Source: Gnomoniopsis sp. IMI 355080 (lineage: Eukaryota; Ascomycota; Sordariomycetes; Diaporthales; Gnomoniaceae). From it: a stretch of 64,000 nucleotides of DNA. The first letter of the stretch is position 1. Each line of letters begins with the position of its first letter. A program made the translations under genes and the position numbers. This document shows, piece by piece, positions 43,724 through 55,617 of the stretch. The stretch spans positions 248,001 to 312,000 of the forward strand of contig JAPEVC010000002.1 in assembly GCA_027946555.1 (NCBI GenBank). Reading direction: 5' to 3'. The notes beneath the pieces were generated by a model. That model saw nothing but the letters and a program-made list of their open reading frames with translations, searched no databases and was not told the origin of the DNA.

Positions 43724-45146
43724 TCAATCTTGCAATAAATCTACCCCTACGCCTCTGAGGGCACCTACCGCCCACTCCGGATACTCACTTCTATCTGGGT
43801 ATAATCTACCAAAGAACTCCCTGACAAACGCCGGATACCGTTGCGCAATGATAGCCTCACGTATCTCCTTCATCAGGTTCAACTGATACCACACGTTGTG
43901 AATGGTGAGAAGATGCGCCGCGACCGTCTCTTTCGCGACGTTGTGATGTATAAAAGCCCTCGTGATTCCAAGACCCTCGCTCTCCTTGCCGTCGACCTTT
44001 GGCCGACAGCACACACACCCGCAACCCTCCTCCAGAATCGTGAAATCATTCGCATACTCCGAGTTCTTCAATTTCAACGTGCCCGTCCTGGTGATGGCAT
44101 TCCCAAACCGTGCCGTGCGCGTCGGCCACACACAGTCAAACATGTCCGCACCCAGCGCCACGCTCACCACCAAGTCCTCTGGGTACCCGATGCCCATGAC
44201 ATACCGCGGTTTGAGCTCGGGAAGCAGCGCCGTGCAGGTCGCGACCACGCGGCAGTAATCCGCTTTTGCCTCGCCGCCGCTAAGTCCGCCAATCGCAATG
44301 CCGGGTGTATCGCGCGCGAGCATCTCGATTGTGCACTCGCGGCGCATGGCCAGATCCAGCCCGCCCTGAATGATGCAAAAGAGGTTCTGGGTGGCTGGGT
44401 TCTTGTGCGCGGCGATGCAGCGGTCGAGCCAGCGCACGGAGCGCTCCATGGCTTCGCGCATGCGCGCGGCGTCGGGCGAGGTCGTGACGAGCACGTCGTC
44501 GAGCTGCATCATGATGTCGGAGCCGATGGAGTTTTGCAGCGACATGGAGTGCTCTGGGGTGAGCAGCATGGGCGTGCCGTCGTGCGGGGAGAGGAAGCGG
44601 ACGCCTTCCTCGGTGATGGTGGCGAGCTTGAGGAGGGAGACCATTTGGAAGCTGTTGAAGGAGACGGCGAGCATTAGTGAGCTGCTCATTTTCTCTCGAT
44701 GCCTAAGCAAAGAGAGCTTCAGAGGACGACTTACCCTCCACTATCTGTAAGAATGTTATGTTTCCAGCCTTGTAGCTTGTGTGCACCCCCAATAGCATCA
44801 AGAACATCCTGTCCTGGCTTCAGGCCCAGATGATATGTGTTGTTCAGACATAGTCGGCAGCCCGTTTGCTCTAGCTGCTCGGGTGTGATGCCCTTCAGGG
44901 AGGCCTGGGTGGCCACGGGCATGAACATGGGCAGATTGACGGGCCCATGGGGAAGGGTGAGAATGGAGGCGCGAGCTCGTGTGGTCTATTCTGGTCAAGG
45001 CGCATGTATCAGTATAAAAACAAAAGTAAAGGTTCGGAACTGCATTGGTCAAGGGGCAAGCAGAGCATAAGCCTTACAGAGCATTTGGCCACGAGCTCGT
45101 AGGTGAGCGCGCCGTGAGTCGCGGTCCGAGTCGAAGTAGACGCCAT
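43724..45146 (-). CDS. QTRT1: Queuine tRNA-ribosyltransferase catalytic subunit
   Basis: Exchanges guanine-34 for queuine in tRNAs with GUN anticodons (Asp, Asn, His, Tyr). Three exons (45146-45078, 44985-44735, 44651-43724) with GT-AG introns of 92 and 83 nt give 415 aa. The active-site signature MFDCVWPTRTARFG puts the nucleophilic Asp at about residue 279; DSGGFQM spans the second splice. IIQGG, GGLSGGE and the zinc site CGCVCC with a downstream His are present, so all catalytic features are intact. Saccharomyces cerevisiae lacks this enzyme, so its presence is consistent with a filamentous ascomycete. The non-catalytic partner (QTRT2) is not in the window. It is convergent with BRE2, 211 bp apart. 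Confidence 0.94.
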
Positions 45147-45988
45147 CCTCCTCGCAGCCCACATGCTCTTCCAACGAGAGCGTTGGTGGTTGACGCCGTT
45201 GCAATAAGCGAGCGGTTTGAGTCCAAACCCGAAAGTGTCGCGTGCAGAAGTATACAGATGAGCTGGGCTGAATGGACCACCCGATAATTGATTAAATACT
45301 TCACTTCCTATTGGGGTATAGCGTCCCTAGCTCACCTATGCGTCGACGCTCTGCACTGCAGAGTACTTACCTTTGTACCTAGGTACCTATAGGTACTTTC
45401 AACACCTGGTTTCGGATTCAAGAGCATGGATCAAACCAAACATTTGCACATCATGTACATTAGCTACGCAGAACGAGTCTGTTGCGGGACTTGGATTCCT
45501 GCAGAATTGCTGTCTGGGGGTATCTAAATGGTCCCGCAGTTTCAGGCCAGGCGCTTTCTCTTGGGACACGCCTCAGAGGAATATGTAAGATTTGATTACA
45601 TGCCGCTAATTGGAATACATACATCATGCATATCATCAAAAATGGCCTCTCGGAATGCACCTTAACCCCCAGTTCACGCTCACTGCGCGTCACTGGCTAA
45701 CGAAAATGCTTCGCAACAGAGGACCTGGAGTCCCCTCTAAAAATGATTGTGGAAGCTCGCCTGCAAATGCTTCATATGCACCTCAAGTCTGTCATAGACA
45801 CCCAATGTCAACGCTGAAATTGTCGTCTTGTGTTCCATCATGATTTCGTCCAATTCGTAATCGTGCTGTAGTCCATAGTCGCCGTCTCGCCGTCGAGGTC
45901 ACCCCAAACGTATCGACGCCATTGCCGTGACAATCATTACACATACCATCGTTGTGGTCTCTGTCGTTGATCAGCAATATCACCTCTT
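45147..45988. other. Intergenic with TACCTAGGTA motif
   Basis: 842 bp without a supported gene. It carries TACCTAGGTA at 45376-45385 overlapping GGTACCTATAGGTAC. Confidence 0.5.
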
Positions 45989-48933
45989 TTACGAAGCGAT
46001 TTCCGCAGGCGGCTCCATCATTCCATTGCCGCCCACATACAACCGCCACTCATGCACCCGGTTCTTGTAACTGCCACCCGCCGTCAACCCCGCCAGCGCC
46101 GATGACAAGGGCCCCTTTGGCGGCTCGCGAACATGCTCCCTGCGCACTACTGGCACGGTCTTGGGATGTGGCGGTGCTCCCATCATTTCCTCCGGTTCCT
46201 CGTAGACTACCGGGCGAATTATTCGCCCGTTGGGACGTTCCACAGACCGCGTACCGATGTCGGCCGGCTCGACCGTGTGTCTGCGAATCTGAGGGCCAGG
46301 CGCAAGACCTGGAGGTGGACCCATGGCCGGCGCCATATTGGGCAGGGGCATCGTCGCGGCCGTCGGCATCGGCGGCGGTGGACGTGCGTTGAAGCGATCC
46401 GCCAGCCTTGTCAACGAGCTCGCCCGAACACCGCGCGCGCGATTGACCCCATGGACATAATCAGTCCTGTCAAACATCGGGGCAGGATCGATCGGAATGA
46501 CAGGGGCGTGAGGCGGGGGATGTTGCGGCACGACGATATGGCGTGGACGGGGCCGGAAATCGTCGTTCAGGAAATGGCCAGCTGCGTTCCCGAGGCTTGT
46601 AATATCGCCAAAACCTTCTTGGAAGTCATCATCCCGCTCATCTTCGCGCCAATCTTGCAGGCCTCGAGCGTATCGCTCGTCTTCCTCGAGCTGCATCCGT
46701 CGGAAAAGCTCTTCCTCGGCACGATTTTGAGGTCGTAGTCCACGTCCACCTAACCGGCCTTCTATCTGTGGACTTAAAGGCAAGTCAACTGTTGGTCGAG
46801 CTGCAAATCGATGATTATCTCCACGATCTTCCATATGCAGTCGCCGATCTGCCTCAACGGTCTCGTAGTTGAACCACGGGCACTCGCAGCTTTTCCATTT
46901 GGCACCGCATACATAGCAGAACTGGGCTCCGCAGCGACTTGAAAGCGGTCAGAGGAAACTCGGTTTATCTGTGAGTCGAAGAGGAAACATACCAGGTCAT
47001 ATGATTGCAGCCTTCCTGCAGCTCAATCACGGCTTTGCATTTTGCGCATCGTTGCCAACCCGCGTCTTTTGCTTGAGCTAGAAACCTTACCGTCTCTTCA
47101 TCCTTCGGACAGTCTCTACCCTTGTGCAATTTACCATTACATTGGACACAGACCTTGGTCGAACACCTGCTACATTGGCCGAACTTCCTTCCGTCACTGC
47201 CACGGCGAATGTCCTCTGGTCGGATGAACTCGCCGCAGCTCCGTTTGGGACAGTAGACTCGATTTCGGGCAGAGTATTCGACGAATTTCTTGTTCCAGTT
47301 CTTTTTGAAGGTCCTGTCAAAAAGCTGTTCTACATGTTTCAAGGGGATGATGTCTGAGGTGCAGCATTTGGGTGGCATGTGCTGGGGGTCCGTGATGGAG
47401 AGCTTGAAGCTTCGCTTGAGGCACGAGTTGCACATCCGGTGGCCACACTTCAACCTGGACATCTTGCGGGCGGGAAGCTCATCCATACAAATGACACAAT
47501 CGTACCTGACCTAGTTAGCATAGGGTGGACAAGACTGGGTAGAACGTGTCACTTACTGTTTGACAGGCTTGGCTGGGGCTTGATGATGAGAGTGCCCGTA
47601 GTGTGATGAACCAAAAATGCTTCCAAGGAAATTTGAAGAGCGCTTTGTTGAGGAGCTTACACTGTGATGTTGCGACGCAGCCATTGAACCAGGTACACTC
47701 ACGGTCTTCGGTCTTCGGTGTGAAGCGGAAGGTGGGTGGTACGTGTCGCGCTTTTCTACGGACCGATCCTCGGATTCATAATATCGCTTCGACGACCTGG
47801 TCCATTAATTTGAATGAGCCATGGTCAACATCTAAAAGGGCCATTAGCAGAACATACCGCTTGGAGGGAGTCGTCCGTTTGGAATAACTTTGACTCCTGC
47901 TTTGTCTATGGTCTCGTGAAGCGCGAGAGCTGTGCCGGTCTTCATGGCTCGCTCTGCGCTCCAGTCTGTCTCGGAGGTCGCGTGCAGGTGGCTCGTCCGA
48001 GTCTGCGTCATGCTCGTAGTCGCTTTCATCTGTTCGGATACGTTTGACAGATGCAGGCCGTGACTGTGGGCGTGACCGGGCTCGTGAAGGTGTACGCGCT
48101 CGGGGCCTCTCGTTGAGCGAAGGAGTCCGCCTAGAGTCTGTCTCGTCATGGTCCTCCACATCACGTCTAGCTGACTCGTCGCGCCTTCCTGACCGATAGT
48201 CACTCCGCCTAGTGGTGTCTGCCCGGCTTCGGCTCCTCTCATGCCGGCTTCGACTGATACGAACTAGTTGCGTCTCGCTGTGGCCCCGAGGTCGTCTCCT
48301 ATCATCCTGGCTGTCGTATGCGTCTTCCGTGTCATCTTCTGAACCTGAGGGTGAAAAAGAAGCAGGAGACACTGCCCTCGACGGCCTCCTCGAGTGCGGC
48401 GGTGAGGGCACTATAGGGATCGAACGGCTATGGGACCGGCTCCTCCGGCCTTCACGGATTAGCTCATCCTCGTATTCCGGACACGAAGCATCCCGGAGGT
48501 GCACAGAGGGCCGGCGGTAGAGGACCTGTGACTGACGAGTAACGGAGGATCGTGGCGGGTGGGGCGTCGCCACGCTTGTCATAGATGAAGCGACAGAATG
48601 CGAAGGGGTCGTAGATAAATCCCGTCGCGAGTCGGAGCCATAATAACGTGGGCGGGAGGGGTGATATGAAGACGAGGATGCCCGCGACTCGGGAGTCCTC
48701 AGCAAAATTTCATCGTCTTGGCGGCGGTCCCAGTCACTGTCTATGTCCCTATACCTGCTGCTATCCCTCACAGTTCTCCTCCTCCTCGGCGGCGAGGCTG
48801 GTTCCTCGGCGCCAGGCACCTCTGGTGCGGCAGGTGGTATGTTTCGAGAGTTCTTTCTGCTTCGCCTCGAGCTTCGAGGGCTGTCTTCGTAGTCTGACCT
48901 TGACGACCGGGCGGGTAAATGAACCAGATCCAT
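45989..48933 (-). CDS. RBR-type E3 ubiquitin ligase with a long RS-rich N-terminus
   Basis: RING-between-RING ligase, a RING/HECT hybrid that passes ubiquitin through its own cysteine. Exons 48933-47858, 47796-47557, 47505-46993 and 46937-45989 have GT-AG introns of 61, 51 and 55 nt and give 925 aa. Residues 1-430 are Arg/Ser/Asp-rich and look disordered. RING1 starts at about 440 (YDCVICMDELPARKMSRLKC, GHRMCNSCL), the IBR at about 515-580 (CPKRSCGEFI, CSRCSTKVCVQCNGKLHKG) and RING2 at about 592 (CAKCKAVIELQEGCNHMT-C-RCGAQFCYVCG). The catalytic Cys is about residue 610; its TGT codon is split TG|T by the third intron. The C-terminal 300 residues are acidic, then Pro/Arg-rich. It has no ariadne-type domain that I can see. 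Confidence 0.88.
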
Positions 48934-51196
48934 ACTGCAACTGCAAGCTGCAGCAGTGGACAGATGTCGAGAAGATGCAGACTCGAGCAAGACTCTCGCC
49001 AAAATGGCTGGAGAGTTGGGAGACAGTAAACAAAGCCAGCTTCGGTCCCAAGACCGCGGGGCTACGGTCAATGAGGTGAGCAGGTCCACAGGGTCCACTT
49101 GGGTGAAGTGCGAGTCGTACAGTAGCGGTCGCCAGATGGTTGCACGCGACTGGCTCACTGCGACGTTGGTGCATAAGTGGGGAGCGCCTCTGTGGGCGTG
49201 ATTGGCGATGGTGCGGATGCAGGTCCTGTACAAGGGAAGGGGGGGCACCTGCACGCCGTCCGCCCTGTACGAAGATGAAGACGACGATGGCTGGATGGCT
49301 CACGAAGCCTTGTTGAAGGATTGGACATCCGTCAAGACGGTGTTGCCGCCTTTATTACGGTGGATGAGGACGGAGCTGAGAGGAAAGGAGTGGGTGCTTA
49401 GATGAGTAGTGAGATTCAGCGGTGCAGTTGGTGGCAAAGGGTAGGTACACCGTGGTCCCCAGCCAATTAACTGGATTATTGAATAATGTAAAGAAAAATT
49501 GAGGTATGACATATGGCAAACTTTCAGATATCCGGTGCCACAGAGCTCAGGGCCCATTCAAGGCTTGGTGGTTTTAGTGGTCAGCATTGGGAGATTACCT
49601 ACTCAGGTACCTACCTACTGTATTAGGTACTCTGAGGCTTGACCAAAAAGGTGACGGGCCAGTCATAGCGCCAGGCACCACTCGAATTAGAATCACAGCT
49701 GACACTGACAGCTCCCAATCCCCATCCAGGTCCCAACTTCGGTTGCCTCGCTTAGGATCTAAACCACGAGCTGCGTACGAGGGACCACACCTGAGCAGTC
49801 AATCTGCGTGGCTGGGCTGGGCCCGCTGCCGTTGCCGATGGATCAAGTGAGGCGCGGCTCACGAGGGGAGGGCCATCGGGGAGACGGTGAGCGTCTCTGC
49901 ACTCCCTCTATCCTTTAGTCACTTTCGTTTGCTCAATTGAGTTTCCAGAGAGCTATGCTACCAGTCTCCTTGCATGTTTTCCATGCCTTCACGAGGTAGG
50001 CAGCGGGAGGTAGAACCAGGTTCATTCATGGTAGACAAGAGCAGTCTTCAGGGATCTTCTCTGCCTCGGCTGGGGCCCCCGCCCCCCGCGAATATCTCAC
50101 ATACAATTATGGAGCTAATCGGCGCCGGGCCGAGCCCGCGAGCAACCTTACCGACCTCGGGAATCTGGTCAGTGTCGAAAAGTATCCACCCTGCCATCCA
50201 CCATCCACCGCCTGTGCCAGTGATCCACTCCCTGGTGGTCTCATACCTTACTTATACCTGGGTACTCACGAACCGGTAAAAGTGTTTGAAATTTGATAAA
50301 GACAAAGCATCAGAGTATATTGACAGCATCAGCATTCCACAGGGATACACAGCCGAGCCAAGCCATAACATGAAGATCTTATGATCGTATACATGCGGCC
50401 ATCATTGTGATCTCCGCCATTGCCATGGCACTGGGCCCAAGGCTAACAACAAACTATCATGTCTGCAAGATGGGCGTGCCTGCTTCAACCTGACTACCTT
50501 GTAGCTCGGGGCTAGCAGCTTGAATGGCGAGGTTCATGCTGTGCAGCGAGACGGGTACATGCAGTGAGTGCTATGGACTCGAGTCAAATAAATACAAGCC
50601 TCAAAGCCACCCGCGGCGACTTTTCGGCGATTCTCGTGTCACAGCGGCACCAAATGTAAGTGCGTATCTATCTACCTACCTAAGAACGGAATAGACAGTC
50701 ACTACCTACCCACATAGTAGCAGGTAGGCAGTTTACCTAGGTACAGTACGTCCAATTACCTACCATGACATCAAGGATAGGTACAGTGCCATGTACAGTC
50801 CATTTTAGCAGCCACGTCCCTGCAGACTGACACTTGGTATCGGACAAGCTATTGCTATACCGGTCTAGTGGTCCTGCGACAGCTTGCGTTTCTTCCCAAA
50901 GCAGACCAAGCATGCCGCTTCCTCAACGCCAAGGACCGTCAACGACACTCTATCCGCTCATATAGTATGATCGAATCCAGACATTGCCTTTGAGCTCAGC
51001 CTCAATCTATGTATGCCAAGGCACACCATCAGCTTCCTTAACCGGGAGGGGCTAAACCTCTACCCATCCGCACACATCTACCTCGAATTGTGTTGTTGCT
51101 CCCTTCGCGCTTGTTAAGACATATACTCCATCTTTCCTGTGTTCTGCTGGACTGCCACTGTGTGCTTGTGATGACTGCTGCTGCCATACTCTCATC
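48934..51196. other. Divergent 2.3-kb intergenic region
   Basis: Between two divergent genes. No ORF beyond chance is supported. TACCTAGGTA-type elements are concentrated here: near 49604-49630, 50668-50685 and 50702-50765 (perfect copy at 50734-50743). Confidence 0.5.
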
Positions 51197-52507
51197 ATGC
51201 CAACCTACCTCTGTCACGGTTTCCGCTGGCAACGCCGCAGTATCAGAGTCTACGTCGTTGTCCAAAACCTCGACGATGCTGCCCCCGAATGGGTCATCAA
51301 GCAAGGCTCCGCACGGAGCCTGATCGAGTCCTTCTACGACCTCTTCGACTTCCTCCCGGAATGCACCTTTCCCCCAACACGATCCAGCAGTCGCACGCCC
51401 CGCTCTCGCTCAATAACTCATTCCGTCAGCCAGTCTAGCATGTACCAGGCCGCCTACAAAGACGATGATGATGATGCTAGCTATCACACTTCCAGATCCA
51501 GTCGGAGCGGTGGCCGAAGGTCAAGTCAGACTGGGAGCACCTCAACGCTCCAACGGCAATCATCGCAGACCGGCGACCAGACAATACCACCTGTCACGCA
51601 GAGGCCGAGCAGCAATAGCAGCCGCAAGCGCTCTGACCCAGCAGGGCCCAGCAATGCCCACGCGCTATCCTCCCGCGCAGCTCTCACGTACCAAAGCCAC
51701 CATGCACCACCGCCCTCGCCGCCCTCCTCCCAACCAGGCTTCCAACCCAACTTTCAGTCGAGCGACGTCAATGACCCCGTGCTCGTTCAAAATTGGTCCC
51801 CGGTCAAAGTTCTTGAGGAGCATGACCCTGCCGATTTGAAAGAAGTCTCGCGGCCCTACGCCTACGTTTCCGACTACGTCACGCGCATAAACGACTCGTG
51901 TAGCATTGTCGAGGAGATTCAGCGCTACGAGGCACGTGTGCGGCGCGATTCCACGCCGCCTGTCACGGGCGCCAGCTCGGATGACATGCTGAATGGGAAA
52001 CGCGACACATCGAAATTAGGCCGGCGCGCCGGGTGGTTCGAAAAATTACGGGACCAGCTGCAACGTGGTGAGGACATTCGATGGTACGTGGTTGTCATTG
52101 GGGATGAGGAGAGGGCCTGGCCTGTAGAGGAGACGAGGGGAAACGGATCACGAAGCAGTGTGGCTCAACACAAGCAATACACCCAGCAGCAACTGATATT
52201 CGAGGCACAAGATCAGGAGATGGAGGCGAGGAGGGAGCAGTTGAGGAAAGAGCTGGGATATGAACAGGGCGGAGTGGATAGGCTGATTGATAAAAGGTTG
52301 GACAGAAGGCCGAAGCCACCAGCCAAGGAACCACCAAAGGAACTGCCGCCTCTTAGGACCAAGGTTTCTATCATGAGCCAAATCGTGTCTGCATCGCCGA
52401 GGTCACCAAAGTCACCAAAGACGCCAAAATCGCCAAAGTCTCCAGGTCGAGCGTCCTTGAGGAGACTGTTCTCACGAGGCAAAGCAGAGGAAGAGGCTGC
52501 CATTTGA
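51197..52507 (+). CDS. Conserved-looking fungal protein, function unknown
   Basis: A single exon of 436 codons from an ATG at 51197. The N-terminus (MPTYLCHGFRWQRRSIRVYV, VVQNLDDAAPEWVIKQGS, SLIESFYDLFDFLPE) looks like a folded domain of about 60 residues, which I associate with uncharacterised filamentous-fungal proteins. A disordered Ser/Arg/Gln region follows (about 70-200). A second ordered part at about 200-300 includes VLVQNWSPVKVLEEHDP, RPYAYVSDYV and GWFEKLRDQLQRGEDIRWYV. A coiled coil follows, then a basic tail with KSPKTPKSPKSPG repeats that could be proline-directed kinase sites. No catalytic motif is visible. Confidence 0.75.
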   Translation: MPTYLCHGFRWQRRSIRVYVVVQNLDDAAPEWVIKQGSARSLIESFYDLFDFLPECTFPPTRSSSRTPRSRSITHSVSQSSMYQAAYKDDDDDASYHTSRSSRSGGRRSSQTGSTSTLQRQSSQTGDQTIPPVTQRPSSNSSRKRSDPAGPSNAHALSSRAALTYQSHHAPPPSPPSSQPGFQPNFQSSDVNDPVLVQNWSPVKVLEEHDPADLKEVSRPYAYVSDYVTRINDSCSIVEEIQRYEARVRRDSTPPVTGASSDDMLNGKRDTSKLGRRAGWFEKLRDQLQRGEDIRWYVVVIGDEERAWPVEETRGNGSRSSVAQHKQYTQQQLIFEAQDQEMEARREQLRKELGYEQGGVDRLIDKRLDRRPKPPAKEPPKELPPLRTKVSIMSQIVSASPRSPKSPKTPKSPKSPGRASLRRLFSRGKAEEEAAI

Positions 52508-53704
52508 AATAACCTAGGGAGAAAATCCTGCTCATTAAACAGGCGCCAGGGCCCAGGCCACTTCGCTCTCTCGGCTTGCTTGTCATTGGGACTAGTGGAT
52601 CAATGTTTGGACCGTGAAAGAGGGCCTGATGAGAACATCAACACTATCAAGAGTTGGACTATCTGCCCTTTCAAGCCATTTCTATTCCCAGCGCTAAAGT
52701 CTTGGGCTAGACTCCGAATGACCAGTAAATCAATCCCAAATGGTTTGTCACAACATACGAGTCGCAAAAGGAGAGGCCTCCCCACGCACTACTATCTAGC
52801 GCACACACTCTCTCTCTCTCTTTCTGATGATTCAACTTACTATGTTGAAACCATCAGAGGAAGCTCAACCTGGGTCATCGCCCAAAGTATGATCGACGTC
52901 GTCCCACTGTACATGATACGTCACGGAACTTCCCGCCGTCACAGCTCGACCCGCGTCACATGAGATGCCGAGATGAAACTTGCGCAAGTTAGGCAACGTG
53001 CAAGACGAGAGCGACCAAGAAAGATACTCGATAGAACGCTCCATTCAAGACAACCATTCGATTACAATTGTGGAAGCGAAACCGGAATGTTGGCCTTACT
53101 CCAGACCAGAAATAGTGCAGGCTATGGAGCATTGGTGCAATAGCCCCGGCACATACAAATAAGCACACAACTATGATATATGTTTCCCAGTGCATCGTTT
53201 CTGCAGACAACCTTGTTTTGGCTTTTTGTCTGCATAATACTTGTCTCAATTTGCACCTTGCAAGTCGACTCCCCGATGAGTTAGGTAAATGCTCACGATC
53301 AGGGGCTGCTAGATCCTATTCATCGCAAACATCACCTCAGAGCACGGCTTTGAGAGGTGTTTTGATGAAATAATTAGGTCAAGTAACATGTGCACCTGAC
53401 TGAAGATATCTGTCGGAGAATGATTTATCACAGTCTGCTTTCCAGGTTTGGTCTCGTCACAAATTCAAAGTTTGCCTGTCTGACTGCAATGTCAGATTGA
53501 CTTTGCTCTATCTCTCTATTCCGTTCCGACTCCGTCACAGTACCTCGTTGGGCACTCCAAAAACCACATGATCGATTATCGAGTCTATTTTCGTAACAAC
53601 CCAGACTCTGAAGCTCAAGATATCTCGTACAGCACACATGAACTTGCAACACTATCAGTAGTCACTACCTAGGTAGTACTACGTACCACGACACCGGCGC
53701 CAAG
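52508..53704. other. Convergent intergenic region, 1.2 kb
   Basis: No supported gene. It has a CT-dinucleotide tract at about 52808-52822 and TACCTAGGTA at 53666-53675. Confidence 0.5.
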
Positions 53705-55617
53705 TTACTCTTCAGATGACGACTCGGCAAACTTGGACATTGCCCTAAGCCTCGCACCGTAGATGTAGAGCAAAAAGATGCCGATGATCCCAATGGTGCT
53801 CAGTCCGCCCAACAATGTCGTGCCCCGCGCCACACCCAAGTTGCCGAACAGGGGCTCTGCAAAGAGGATAGAACCGCAGGCTAGGGCACTCCTGAAAAAG
53901 TCGTTCCCAGCGAAAAGGCTCGATGCATATTTGGGATAGCTGATTGGCACATAGATGAAGATACACTGCATGACTACAAAGACAGTGGCCCCGTATAGGG
54001 TGATGCCGATGGTGGGAGCGATCCAAGGATACTGAGGCGCCGCAGTCCAGGCAAAGATGAAGAGGCCGATCGTAGGCCCGAAGCTTGCGACTAAGGCCGG
54101 AATGAGACGATCTTCTTGTACTGGCCAGCCTTTTGCGAGGATTCGTGGGTTCATGTAGAAGTAGATATAGCTGACGTAGATAGCGATGCCGAGGATGCAA
54201 GCCACCAGGATACACAGAAACACCAATCCGATTTGACCAGCATCCATGTCGTAGTAGACGGGATAGACGAGCGGGAAAACTTCGAAGAAGCTGTAATAGA
54301 TGCCGTAAATAATAGCCGTATAGATCTGGACGAACAAAATGGCAGGGTCCTTCAGCGTGATCTCGAGCGGTTTGATGAAAGCATCCACGAGAACGGCGCT
54401 CGTCTTCATATTACGCTGATCGATTTCGCTCTGCGACATGAATCGGTCGTTTCCGGTAAAAGCGCGCAATCTCTGGGCTCTGCGGAGCAGAATATTGGGC
54501 GTACTCGTCTCCGGCAGAAAGAAGAACATGACAAGAAAAACGGGCGAAGCAGCCCAGATCACCTCGAGCAGAGACCAACGCCAACCCATGATCGGGACTG
54601 AATAGCCCGACAGCAACGGTCCGAGTGCGGGCCCACAGTAGGCGGCGCTTACCCATGCGATCATGGCATAGGGGAGATTCAGAAGACTGTACATGTCTCC
54701 AACTGAAGCGCCACCAGAGGCAAGGCAGGGCGACCCAAAGAAGCCTTGCAAGAAGCGGAGGACCATCAGGCCGGGATAGTTGCTGACTAGTGCCGTCGGG
54801 ATCGAGATAATAGTGTATAAGAACATTGTGACGATGTACACGGGATTTCTACCAATGGACGGGAGCTCAGAAAGGGGACTGAAGATAAGCGGCCCCGTAC
54901 CGTAACCTTGTTGAATATTAGCACATGCTGGATCTCGGGCGTGAAAGTGCGAAGGAGGGGGGGGTTGGGAGGCTCAGGAGGTTGCTATTCTGCATTTTAC
55001 GAACCTAGAACAAAAAGAGACAGCCCAAGTGCAGCCTGTGTCTTGCTGACACCGAATTCCTCCATCACGCCGGTCTCCGAGGTGGTGTAGATGGCCGATG
55101 ACATGTACACAACGAACGTGTATAAACAAATGACCGTGGTGACTAGGGCCCGCCGTATATTTGACCAATTATGGGGATTTTCAGGATCGTCAGTATAGTA
55201 CCAATCCACGAGAATGGCACCGTCTTTGGTCTTTCGCGGTACGATCGGTATTGATTTGGTCTTTTGAAGGTCGAGTTGCTCCTCAATTTCAAGACGCTCC
55301 CGGGTGTAAAGCGCCGTTTCTTCTCGAGTTCTGGTCCTCCGGAGACCTAGACCTGACTGTTCATGGTCCTTTTCGTATGGCTGAGCATCTCTGTCCTCTC
55401 CCTGCTTTTCTTCATCGTTCGATATTGACGACTCAGAGGACTGTGTTGGTATGCTGTCAAAGACGGCTGGCCGCTCAGGACTCTCGCCTTCCAGAATTTG
55501 TAACCATGTGTCCGGTAGCTGGAAATCAGGACGCTCCTCTGGGTATTTGAATGCTGCTCCTCTGGTGAGCAGTCGTACGATCCCGCCAAAGGCAGTGTCT
55601 CGCAAGGAACTCGACAT
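53705..55617 (-). CDS. MFS drug:H+ antiporter (DHA1-type) exporter
   Basis: Plasma-membrane exporter of the major facilitator superfamily, most like fungal DHA1 multidrug or polyamine transporters. Exons 55617-55005 and 54906-53705 flank a 98-nt GT-AG intron and give 604 aa. A long charged cytosolic N-terminus (about 150 residues) ends at NPHNWSNIRRALVTTVICLY, the usual DHA1 NP-NW-R entry into helix 1. Later hallmarks are GYGTGPLIFSPLSE, FLQGFFGSP (motif C region) and the LGPLLSGYSVPIMGWRWSL segment. Twelve hydrophobic segments fit. Substrate is unknown. No biosynthetic genes or pathway regulator adjoin it, so it is unlikely to belong to a metabolite cluster. Confidence 0.88.

Noticed and set aside
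43841..44677. 278-codon ORF antisense to the queuine transferase
   Set aside because: A shadow of the GC-rich third exon; the His/Arg/Ala-rich translation has no recognisable feature.
54116..54601. 161-codon ORF antisense to the MFS transporter
   Set aside because: The transporter frame is clear on the minus strand; the antisense product is an artefact of Asp/Glu-rich complement codons.
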